DNA of 64,000 bases from assembly GCF_002776525.5 (NCBI RefSeq), contig NC_045439.1, positions 161,541,485-161,605,484 of the forward strand, given 5' to 3'. Origin of the DNA: Piliocolobus tephrosceles. Its lineage: Eukaryota; Chordata; Mammalia; Primates; Cercopithecidae. Of this stretch, positions 27,209 to 37,514 are shown one piece after another; the first letter of the stretch is position 1, and the number at the start of each line of letters is the position of its first letter. The position numbers and the translations under genes were made by a program. The notes beneath the pieces were generated by a model. It was not told where the DNA came from and made no database searches. It was given only the letters and a program-made list of their open reading frames with translations.

Positions 27209-27730
27209 TTTTTTTTTTTGTTTACTTTTATTTTAGGTTCAGAGGTACATGTGCAGGTTTGTTGTAGGAAAATCAAGTCACAGGAGTTTGTTATACAGAT
27301 CATTTTGTCACCCAGGTACTAAGCCTAGTATCTAATGGTTTTTTTTTCTGCTCCTCTTCCTCCTCCCACCTTCCACCCCAATGTCTGTTGTTCCCCTCTT
27401 TGTGTTCATGAGTTCTTATCATTCAGCTTCCACTTGTGGTATTTGGTTTTCTGTTCCTGTGTTAGTTTGCTAAAGATAATGGCCTCCAGTTCCATCCATG
27501 TTCCTGCGAAAGACAAGATCTCATGCTTTTTATCATTCTTTTTTTGTGGCTGCACCATTCCATGGTGCATGTGTACCACACTGTCTTTATCCAGTCTGTC
27601 ATTGATGGGCGTTTAGGTTGATTCCATGTCTTTGCTGTGTGAACAGTGTTGCAGTGAACGTTCTCATGCATGTGTCTTTGTGGTAGAATGGTCGGTATTC
27701 CTCTGGGAATATATCCAGTAATGGGATTGG
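27209..27730 (-). mobile_element. L1PA/L1PB 3' end, antisense, before the last GABRA5 exon
   Basis: Starts with a poly-T tract at about 27206-27220, then 'ttattttaggttcagaggta' and 'catgtgcaggtttgttgtag' (reversed L1 3' UTR), running to 'aatatatccagtaatgggat' in ORF2. The target-site duplication 'cagacttt' occurs at 27201-27208 and 27731-27738. It ends about 190 bp upstream of the terminal-exon acceptor. Confidence 0.9.
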
Positions 27731-27921
27731 CAGACTTTCATAGCAATCACAGCTCTCATGTGTGCCCTGCCTGCAGGCTACCTGGAGACGTCAGTGGAGG
27801 AGGGCCTCTCCCAGGCTAAGCAGGTGTTTCTCTCTTTTGAAAGGTGTACCTTTAGAACTCCAAGGTGAGCTGACCGTTGCCTGCAAACGGCGTGTCCTTA
27901 CATTCCTGTTATATTTTGCAG

Positions 27922-28221
27922 AAAAAGCGTGAAGTCATACTAAATAAGTCAACAAATGCTTTTACAACTGGGAAGATGTCCCACCCCCCAAACATTCCGA
28001 AGGAACAGACTCCAGCAGGGACGTCAAATACAACCTCAGTCTCAGTAAAACCCTCCGAAGAGAAGACTTCTGAAAGCAAAAAGACTTACAACAGTATCAG
28101 CAAAATTGACAAAATGTCCCGAATCGTATTCCCAGTCTTGTTCGGCACTTTCAACTTAGTGTACTGGGCCACGTATTTGAATCGGGAGCCGGTGATAAAA
28201 GGAGCTGCCTCTCCAAAATAA
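27922..28221 (+). CDS. GABRA5: GABRA5 last coding exon (M3-M4 loop, M4, stop)
   Basis: 300 bp including the taa stop at 28219-28221. The first part is the variable cytoplasmic loop: KKREVILNKSTNAFTTGK, then a Ser/Thr/Lys-rich stretch with PPNIPKEQTPAG and KPSEEKTSESKK. This region contacts anchoring and trafficking partners in GABA-A receptors (alpha-5 is reported to bind radixin). M4 is about MSRIVFPVLFGTFNLVYWA, followed by the short extracellular tail NREPVIKGAASPK. The acceptor is cag at 27919-27921. The frame is intact, and together with the three upstream exons gives 268 complete residues of an expected 462. The sequence matches alpha-5 at every position I can recall. Confidence 0.98.
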   Translation, partial: KKREVILNKSTNAFTTGKMSHPPNIPKEQTPAGTSNTTSVSVKPSEEKTSESKKTYNSISKIDKMSRIVFPVLFGTFNLVYWATYLNREPVIKGAASPK

Positions 28222-29215
28222 CCGGCCGCTCTCCCAAACTCCAAGACAGCCATACTTCCAGCGAAATGGTACCAAGGGGAGGTCTTGCTCCCAGGGACTT
28301 TCCATATGTGAGCACCATCTTTCAGGAAATTTTTGCATGTTTAATAATATGTACAAATAATATTGCCTCGATGTTTCTATATGTAACTTCAGATGTTTCC
28401 AAGATGTCCCATTGATAAATCAAAAGCAAACAACTTTCTAGAAAAACGGGATACAATGACCGACACTCAGATGCCCAGTATCATACGTTGATAGTTTACC
28501 AACAAGATACGTACGTATATTTTTAACTGCTTCAAGTGTTACCTAACAATGGTTTTTATACTTCAAATGTCATTTCATACAAAATTTCCCAGCGAATACA
28601 TATTTTAGGAAACTCTCCATGATTATTACTTGACCAACTATATTGTGAGAAACAGAGATCATAAAGAACACGTTTTTCATGATGAGGAAACTTGGACATT
28701 TATGTACAAAATGAATTGCCTCTGATAATTCTTACTGTTCTGAAATTAGGAAAGTGCTGCATGATCTTACATGAAGAAATAGAGTAGGCAAACATTTATG
28801 CAGGCAGATTAATCACAGAAATACATCATATGTTAGACACACAAATACAATATTTCCCTGAGGAAAAAAATTAACTGCTTAAATTTTTTGGGAGGAAAAA
28901 GAAACATTTCTTACCCCACCCCACACCACCCACTACCTGAACAACAGCCAAGGAAAGAAAGCAGATGTTAAAACAAACAACAAACCGTGTTTTGACGGCA
29001 TTCTCAGCACTTGGCCCGTGTGATCACTGTCTCTGAAACACTGACCACCTCTCTCTGCAGCCAGCGTGTAGTGCTTCAGTGGTGAGACATTGTAATTGAC
29101 TTATTTTCCATTTTATCTCCTTGTATGTATTTCATGACTGGACTTACTGCTCTGTCAGCTTTTGTATATGAATCTTAAATGTTCATTAAAAAATAAAAAA
29201 TGAACTGATCTTGTG
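28222..29215 (+). other. GABRA5: GABRA5 3' UTR
   Basis: AT-rich, repeat-free sequence after the stop codon, about 990 bases, ending shortly after a poly(A) signal. It contains several 'tattt'/'attta'-type elements and no competing strong aataaa earlier that I can see. The end is inferred from the signal position. A longer form cannot be excluded. Confidence 0.75.
29192..29197 (+). promoter_or_regulatory. GABRA5: Poly(A) signal of GABRA5
   Basis: Canonical aataaa inside 'cattaaaaaataaaaaatg'. Cleavage is expected 10-30 bases downstream. A tgt-rich tract ('gatcttgtggacat') follows at 29208. Confidence 0.75.
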
Positions 29216-29589
29216 GACATATATGACTCTTTTTTAAAAATTTCATGTTTTGGTGGACTCATTTCCTGAAAGTGACATAAATGGAACCCATCATGAAATT
29301 GCTTGTGAACGACGCGGAACAAAACAAAACGTTTACTTGGTGGCTTGTCTCTGGTCCAACCTAATTCCATAGAGTAGCACCTGGAGAGAAAACTTGTTTA
29401 AACCACAGTGAGGGTAGAGAGGTGAAAGCAGGTATAGCCCATCAGAAATTTCTCAGTGGTGCAGTGCCGCTTGGGCCTCTACTTGATAGAGCCTTCTCTG
29501 AGTGTATTTCAGGGTGGGTGTTTGTTGTGGGCATGGTGACTACCTGGTTCTTTACATATGGGAAGATTTAATTATCCCCCCACCCACCT

Positions 29590-29815
29590 TTATTTTTTTT
29601 TTGAGACAAGATCTTGCTCTGTTGCCTGGACTAGCATGCAGTGGCTCAATAATGGCTCACTGCAGCCTCAACCTCGTAGGCTAAAGCAATTCTGCCACCT
29701 CAGCCCTCTAAGTAGCTGGGACTACAGGCATGCACCACCATGCCTGGCTAATTTTTAAATTTTTCATAGAGACCGGGGTCTCACTCTATTGCCCAGGTTA
29801 GTCCTGAACTCCTGC
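29590..29815 (-). repeat. Old Alu fragment, antisense
   Basis: Poly-T, then 'gagacaagatcttgctctgt' and 'taagtagctgggactacagg', breaking off after 'gtcctgaactcctgca'. AluJ-like divergence. Confidence 0.85.
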
Positions 29816-30181
29816 ATTGCTCCTTCATTAACTGGTTTTAGGATCTCACAAATGGAAGAGTAAAGACCAGCAGGAAAGGTGCTCTTCAGTGCTCACATGA
29901 GGAAGCATCTCCCTATTATAAATGATGATGATGTTTGTATAATGAGGGTGCTTTCTGTTATACCACAGCAAAAATCCCAGCAAAACAAAAAACAAACCTA
30001 AGGCTCGATAGAAGATCCGGTTTTCATATACTATGTGGTTACATTTCTCTCCTATAGTCTGTAGAGTTTAGCTTTGTGCTGTAGTTTGGAGAAAAATATA
30101 CTGTAAGTTATGTCCAAATGGCTACATGCATGAACACCCTCTATGAACATCTCAATCCATCGATAGGAGAGTACGCAACAG

Positions 30182-30470
30182 GTGACCTCACCACCTGTCA
30201 CCCCTGCCTCTCTCTGTCCATCAGTACACCCATCCTCAATCTATCTTTTTTTTTTTTTTGCTACATTTCAAAATAAATTTCCGATGGCCGTGCATTTCCC
30301 ACTCCATATGTCAGCATGCATGTCATTATAACTAGAGTCTAATACCAGCTTACTGTTTTATTCCTCTGAAGCAAAATTTGTAGTGTGACATGCACAAGTA
30401 TTAACAGCATCTTTGCTGAGTGTGGCCAAATATGTACATCATGTGTAACTCGAATCCCTGCCACAGTAGA
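30182..30470. repeat. Duplicated segment, copy 2 (downstream of GABRA5)
   Basis: Same orientation as 26368-26655, starting 'gtgacctcaccacctgt' and ending 'tgccacagtaga'. Copy 1 continues into further LINE-like sequence, whereas copy 2 stops abruptly, which suggests copy 2 is the derived one. Confidence 0.92.
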
Positions 30471-31084
30471 AAACAATGTCTTCCATATCAGGTTGCAGTA
30501 ACTTTCTTGACAAGTTCTAGCCTTCATTACAGAAAACCTCCAATGAGCTCCAGTATGAAGACAGGCTAACCACATTTACAAGCTGCTGAACCTTAATACT
30601 GATGAATATTTAGTGAAAAAGGTCACATTCGTTTTCTACTTTCTGATTTTGTATTGTAGATATTTCAGTGTTTGTTATTTTTAATGAGAACATAAGAAGA
30701 ATCACCTTGGGGATAATGATAAGACAAGAAATAAAAACTTCTGAAAATAATTATAAATGACAGTACCCTACTTTTAGAGCAAGGATATTTTAATGTGTCT
30801 CTTTTGACATCACCACACATAGAATATTCTAATACGTTGTTAATCAGTATTACTTCTGGACTTTCTTTGGAATCTAAAGACCTATCCAGGAAAAGCCTTG
30901 ACTAATGTTAGCCTAAAAGTATGTGTCTGTCTACAGTAATTGGGTTCAAATGCCTCTGGAGTAACTATCGAACTTAAAATAGCACAGCAAACATCCTCTG
31001 TTGAAGATTGACAAGGAAGTTGTAAATCTTCTGACCTACTTGTCATGCTCATGTCTTAGTAATGCTTTATGTCTCTCATGGGAC

Positions 31085-31602
31085 TGTGAAAATAAATCTC
31101 GAGACCCCGAAATCACTAAAGCAAGGGAAAAGTGAAACTGGGAACTATGTCAGGCAAACCTGCCTCCCATTTTATTTCTAGATAAGATAGCTACAAAGAT
31201 AAGACGCTACATACCTCCCTCACAGTTTGCCCACAAGGAAGTTCCTTGCGAACAAAGGACAGGCAAAACTCAAAATCATCCCTCTGCTCACATGAGACAA
31301 ACACATATCTGATTGCTTCCTTTGCTTTACTGTTTCCCTAAGCCAGGTTGTCTAGCTATGACCTGGAAGCCCCCTCCCCACTTTGAGTTGTCCCACCTTT
31401 CCAGACCAAACCAGTGTACATCTTACATATATTGATTGATGTCTCCTGTTTCCCAAACATTTATAAAACCAAGCTGTGCCCCAACCATCTTGGGCACATG
31501 TTGTCGGGACCTCTGGAGGCTGTGTCATGGGTGCATCCATAACCTTGGCAAAATAAACTTCCTACATTGATGAAGACCTGTCTCAGACACTCTTGGGTTA
31601 TA
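31085..31602 (+). mobile_element. ERV1-type solo LTR (family not certain)
   Basis: About 518 bp starting 'tgtgaaaataaatctcgaga'. Contains 'gcaagggaaaagtgaaactg', 'tatgacctggaagccccct', a TATA-like 'tataaaacc' at 31463, 'tgtgtcatgggtgcatcc' and an 'aataaac' poly(A)-type signal at 31552. A 4-base flank 'ggac' occurs at 31081-31084 and 31603-31606, the duplication size usual for ERV1 elements. No coding sequence is attached. Confidence 0.65.
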
Positions 31603-33049
31603 GGACAAATTAGGAGAAGCAGGTACACTAAATGAGTAACCTCTATTTTATAAACAGGAATACTGCAGCCCAAAGAGGTTAATCCATTGGCTCAGAATCG
31701 TATCAAAAGTTAGGAAGACATGCAGGCCTAGATCCTAGTCCTCATAATTTCTAACCCAGGGCTCACCACACCACGCAATCGCTTCCAGATGGAAGTTGAT
31801 TTAGAACATAAATGTAACCTAAAATGAAAAATCTTGCTTCAAGCCCTGGTTGAATGATTATCTATTAACAATGCCCTAGAGAAACTTTTTTTTTTTTTTT
31901 TTTTTTTTGCACTGAAAACATGACCTTTAAGTTTGCCCCTTCTTATATAAAACGTGTGCTTCTGTGATCTTCAAAACCTGTCTTGACGGAATGGATCTGT
32001 GTTAGGGTAGCACTCCCCCCAACTACCCTTCAAGGAGAGAGAGAGAGAGAAGCACTAATTGACTAGAGCCAAGGATCTTGATGTGATTTCCCCTCCCAAA
32101 GCTCCCACCTGAATGATGATGTGACTGCCTTGGGAGGGGTCTGCCTCCAGGGAAAGCAAAACTGACTGTGACACTGAGTCTTCAATCAACATCATCCTTC
32201 ATTGTAAGAACTAACTTCAAATCAAAAAGAACCCTTTCTTTGGAAAATTGGAAATGCCACAGTTTACTCAGTGAAAACAGTGTTTTAAATATTTAAAAAT
32301 TAGTCTTAATGTCTTTTTACCATATACTAGAACATCTGGGACAATCAGTGCCCTGAGCAAACACATTGAGCATTTATTTGAATATGAATTACTCTGATCA
32401 CTGAAATTACTTGCCAGGTTTGCAGTGATATAAGGTAATGATTTTGAAGTCTGCGAAAAGGTTCATTTCATCAAAGATTTACATGATTATCTGTTTGTCA
32501 CTGTCATTTTCAATAGACTGTCTCAACTCTAAATTCAAATGCTCTGTAGCCTGTTTTGAAATGAGTATGGGTTCTTTATGGAAACTTGTGATTTGAAAAA
32601 TATTTACTGCTCACAATTTCCCTAATATAAAAGTCTGAAGAGATATTTAAGGAAAAAAAAAGTCTGAAGAAATGTTTACTTAGCTTTTCTGAGTTATTTG
32701 AAAATCAAATAAACCAAGGATCAGGCACTCTATTTTGCAATGTGAGACCTCAGAAGGAAAAATTTGAAGTCAGCTCTAATTGATCCAATATACTCATTTA
32801 AGTCCAATTTATTCTACATTCTTCATGTTGCTATCATCGTCTCCCTACCAGCCAGCATTATTCCAGGCCAGTAGCAGGAGCTAGATGAATGTGAACTGAC
32901 TGAAGAAATCAGTCCTGATAAGTGGGTGGACTGGATCTGATAAAACTCCTTCAGGTAAGGATTGCAAATTGGTGGTAATATTACACCTGATGGAAATCCT
33001 TTCTTAAGAATTTATAAAGTAAGAATTTCAAAGATTTGTATAAACCTAT

Positions 33050-33201
33050 CCATAGCTGACCTAACAACACTAGGAACACAATCCCACAGGGTGACAGTTG
33101 TCTGGGCTTGAGTGACAGGCTCCATAGCTGACCTAACAACACTAGGGACACAATCCCACGATCGTAAAGGGTGACAGTTGTCTGAGCTTGAGTGACAGGC
33201 T
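33050..33201. repeat. 72/80-bp tandem duplication
   Basis: Unit 1 (33050-33121) and unit 2 (33122-33201) both read 'ccatagctgacctaacaaca' through 'gagtgacaggct'. Unit 2 has an extra 7-8 bases ('gatcgtaa') in the middle and two or three substitutions. Confidence 0.92.
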
Positions 33202-35922
33202 GCTCCTTTAGGTCGGGCGACCATGTAAATTTATCACCCAGACATGAGACTTGCAGAGTGTTGGACTGAGGTCCTCAGTAAATCCTCTCCCCACAAAAAG
33301 CAATGAAAACACTGGCAAGATTATATCAAAGCAGACATTTCAGAACTCTGGAAATTAAACCAAAGGCATACAACACATTAAAAGAGCTCATTGAAGAAAC
33401 AGTACTGAACTTCAATAAGAACAGTGAGGTCTATGCCATTTTAACTTAGAGATTTCCCTATCTCCCTATCAGCTCCTTGGCAGGGTACCATGAAGACCAG
33501 AAGCCTTGTTGCCACCAGGGGGGGATGATTTAATTTGGAACTCTACAAAATGCCCCATCCCCCGAGTTTTGCCACGATTTGACCTGACTTGGAGCTCCAT
33601 GGGGAAGTTTTATTCCCAAAGCATTGTTGATGATCATGATGATCAGCATCACTTGCGGAAGGTGAACACTGAAGCCTTCAGGGCAGTGATGCCAGCTAAG
33701 GCAAGAAAGAAACCAGCCAAACATGTAAAAGGAAGATCTGGGGAATCGGATCTAGTTCACAGTGGACTATAAACATCTCAGACATATTCCTGAGGATCTG
33801 AAAGTCTGTATGCACAGGGTCGTGTGAACAGTCAAGAAAGGGCAGAGAGAGTCTTAGTTACTTACTCATCCCTGGCTGACCTTGATGTCCTGTGAAAGCA
33901 AAAAGTCAAAGGCAAGGAAGACTTAATCTGCCTAAACTTTGAAAGCGTGCTCCAAACTACACATAGATCCTCATGGCAAAGGGTGAAAAACATATCACCA
34001 TAAAGCATTCAAGAGAATTAAAGACCGATCATTGACTGCCCTAAGCTGTGCTGACATAGGGGTGACCCCTATAAAGCCAGGACTAAAAATGAAAACAGAC
34101 AGAGACTTCAGTATAGGGAATGCAAACACTAGCATACTTGTCCGGGAAAGTAATTAAACAAACAAAGCCTAACCCCAACAACAACAAAATACAACAACAA
34201 TAAACAGTGGGAGAAAGGGATGATCAGATTTTGAAGGTATTAAAATATATGGCTAGTGTTTCCAGTTTATTAGGAAGCATGCAAAGAAATTGGGATGTGC
34301 AGCCTGTATACAAGAAACAAAACCGTCAAAACATACTGGCCCTGGGGGTGCCCAGAAGTTGGATTTAGTAAATAGACTTTAAATCAGCTATTTGATAATA
34401 AGAATAAATAATATAATATATAATGAGAAGAAGTCATGGTTGAAGTTCCCATAATTTATTAAAAACATTAATTTACACCTCCAAGAGGCTCAACTAAGTC
34501 TTAGTATAGTAAGCTTAAAGAAATACACACCCAGATACAACGTCATTATTCTGTTGAAAGCCAAAGGCAGAGACAAAATCTTGAAAGCAAGAGAGAAGAG
34601 ACTCATCATATACAAGGATCCTCAATAAGAATAACAGCTGACTTCTCATAAAAAACCATGGAGGCCAGAAGGCAGTGAGATAACATATATAAGTGCTGAA
34701 AGAAAGTGGGGAACCCCCACCATCAACCAAAACTTCTATGTTGAGCAACATTACTCTTCAAAACGGCAAGTGAAATAAAGACAGGCCCAGGTAAATAAAA
34801 ATGGAGAGAATACATCTGTAGCAGCCCTACTCGACAAGAAATGCCAAAGGAAGTCTTAGAAGGTGTATAGGAATGATAGTCGATGTTAACTTGAACTCAC
34901 ACAAGGAAAGGAAGATCACCATAAAGGAAATTACGTGGGTAAATATAAAATGTAAATAAAGCTTTTACTCTTTTCTTCTTTCAACCAATTTAAAAGACAA
35001 TTGTATGAAACAGTAATCACAAATCTATATTGATGAGTTTATAAGCATAATTTGTATAACAATAGCATCACCTTGGAGAAAAACAAGTCATTGTATTGAA
35101 AGGAAATTTGTGTATACTTTTGAAATTAAGTTAGTAATAGTGGGCTCTACATTGTTTTAAGGTAGGATGCATATTTAATCCCCAGAGCAGCCATAAAGAA
35201 AATAAAGAAAAGGTAGTGAACAATCCAAAGGAATTAAAATAGTGTGCTAGAAAATAACACAAAAGAAAACAAACAGCAAAACAGCAGCTGTAAATTCAAC
35301 CACATCAATAATTAAATGAAAACGCATTGCATAGTCCAATCAAAAGGCAGAGAATGTCAGACTGGATTAATTAAAAAGGACATAACCATATACTTTCAAT
35401 AAGGGGTATGTTCTAGATTCAAAGACACAAATAAGTGGAAAGTAAAAGGATGGAAAAGATATACTATGCAGATAGTAACTGGAAGACCGCTAGAATGATT
35501 ATACCAATATCAGAAAAAGTTACCTTAATGCAGATAATATTACTAGAGACAAAGAAGGACATTTTGTAATGGTAGAACAGTTAATTTATCTGGAAGATAT
35601 AACAATTAAAAACAGATATGTATCTGTGTACCTAACAACAGAGCCCAAAATACACGAAGCAAAAACTGATGGAATTGAAAGGGGAAATAGACAGTACAAC
35701 ATTAGTAGTTGGAAACTTTATTCTCCACTCTTAGTAGTTGGTGGGACAACAAGACAGAGAATCAACTAGTATGTAGAAGACCAGAACAGCACTATCAACC
35801 AACTTGATCTGCTCACATCCAAGGAACACTGCACCCAACAGCAGCAGAATCCATATCCTTTTCAAGGCCATTCTCCAGAATAGAGCATTTTTTATGCAAT
35901 AATATAAGGCTTAATAATTTTA

Positions 35923-36207
35923 TTTTTATTTTCATTTTTTTGAGTCAGGGTTGTTCTCTGTCACCAAAGCTGGAGTGCAGTGGCACGATGAGGGCTTACT
36001 GCAGCCTTGACCTCCCAGGCTCAAGTGACTACAGGCATGCACCACCCCGCCCAGCTGATTTTTAAATTTTTATTAAATTAGAAAATAGAGTGAGACAAAG
36101 TCTCACTGTAGTGCTCAGTCTGGTCTCGAACTCCTGAACTCAAGTAATCCACCCGCCTCAGCCTCCCAAAGTGCTAGGATTAAAGGCATAAGCCACTGTG
36201 CCTGACC
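35923..36207 (-). mobile_element. AluJ-like element, antisense
   Basis: Diverged antisense Alu with near-perfect target-site duplication 'aag(g/t)cttaataatttta' at 35906-35922 and 36208-36224. It interrupts old L1 ORF2 sequence. Confidence 0.9.
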
Positions 36208-36307
36208 AAGTCTTAATAATTTTAAAGAGATTGAGATCATACAAAGTATGTTCTCAAAAAACAATGAAATTCAATTAGGAATTTATTTTTCAAACCAGGA
36301 CACTTTT

Positions 36308-36601
36308 TTTTTTTTTTTTGAGACGGAGTCTCGCTCTGCTGCCCAGGCTGGAGTGCTGTGGCCGGATCTCAGCTCACTGCAAGCTCCGCCTCCCGGGTTC
36401 ACGCCATTCTCCTGCCTCAGCCTCCCGAGTAGCTGGGACTACAGGCGACCGCCACCTCACCCGGCTAGTTTTTTGTATTTTTTAGTAGAGACGGGGTTTC
36501 ACCGTGTTAGCCAGGATGGTCTCGATCTCCTGACCTCGTGAGCCGCCCGTCTCGGCCTCCCAAAGTGCTGGGATTACAGGCTTGAGCCACCGCGCCCGGC
36601 C
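36308..36601 (-). mobile_element. AluYR-like young Alu, antisense
   Basis: Nearly unmutated Alu with 'ggccggatctcagctc', 'ctagttttttgt' and 'caggcttgagccacc'. Long target-site duplication 'tcaaac(c/a)aggacactttt' at 36290-36307 and 36602-36619. The low divergence and monkey-type variants suggest insertion in the Old World monkey lineage. Confidence 0.94.
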
Positions 36602-37158
36602 TCAAACAAGGACACTTTTAACAAGCATAACAATAATAATTACATCAGAACAACAGGCATACATTAAAAGGCTCTTCAGCAAATCAGAACCTGTGCTCAT
36701 CCTGCCTTTAGCAAGGAATCCATTATACAGTTCCCATCCAGTCCATGCTTTAGTCATCTCCAGTGTGAAGCCTGCCTCACCCTGTAGGACTTTGAGTTTG
36801 CAATGCCTCTGTTAGACCAGTATGAATTGGGTCATTGTAGGAAACATGCACTTTATTTTCCAATGAATTAGTCTTAAATTCTACCATGCCCCATTCCTAT
36901 TTTATCTTTTACATTTGTATTGATATTAGGCATAGTGTGTGTATATATTTATGGGGTGTATGAGATATTTTGATACAGGCATTGAGTGCATAGTAATCGT
37001 GTAAGAGTAAATGAGGCATCCATCACCTCAAGCATTTATCATTCTCAAGTACACATGAAAAATCTACAAAATTAATCACATGCTGGGTCATATATCAATA
37101 TTAAAAATATTGGTACATCATAATATAGACTGTATATATATTTGAGACCAGGTTATGA

Positions 37159-37298
37159 AACTGGCTAGTTTTGTATTTTGGTAGAGACAGGGTTTTACTA
37201 CATTACCCAGGCTGGTCTCAAACGCCTGGTGTCAAGCGATCCAGCCGCCTCAGCCTCCCAAAGTGCTCGATAACAGGCGTGAGCCACCATGCAGGCCA
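37159..37298 (-). repeat. Alu arm fragment, antisense
   Basis: A single arm from 'gtattttggtagagacaggg' to 'gtgagccaccatgcaggcc'. Confidence 0.8.
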
Positions 37299-37514
37299 AT
37301 AATATAGAAATTTTATAAAATAACACTTTGGTCATAAGTAATAATATTGAAAATGGAAACAACTTTTTAAAAAAGTATCTTCCAACTAGAAATTTAGAAT
37401 TTCTTCTATTAAACAGCAAAAGGATGAAAATAAAGATTTTAAAATATTAAATTTCTAAAAGTCAAATTTAAAATTACATATAAAAATGTATGAGATACAA
37501 GAAATCATTGCTCA

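Larger units (their letters stand above)
23460..27921 (+). other. GABRA5: GABRA5 last intron
   Basis: Starts gtactg and ends 'cctgttatattttgcag'. 23460-26360 is mostly single-copy and GC-rich between 24400 and 25900. It has open frames up to about 200 codons on both strands that match nothing I know. 26368-27010 is old LINE-like sequence, part of it duplicated downstream of the gene. 27209-27730 is a younger antisense L1. Confidence 0.85.
29216..33239. other. Intergenic region between GABRA5 and GABRG3, first part
   Basis: No gene recognised. Contains an Alu fragment (29590), the second copy of the duplicated segment (30182), an ERV1-like LTR (31085), a poly-T run at 31887-31909 and a short tandem duplication (33050). 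The remaining sequence is AT-rich and looks neutral. Confidence 0.75.

Noticed and set aside
33506..33772. 88-codon + frame considered as a small gene
   Set aside because: It lies inside sequence resembling an old L1 5'/ORF1 region and has no independent support.
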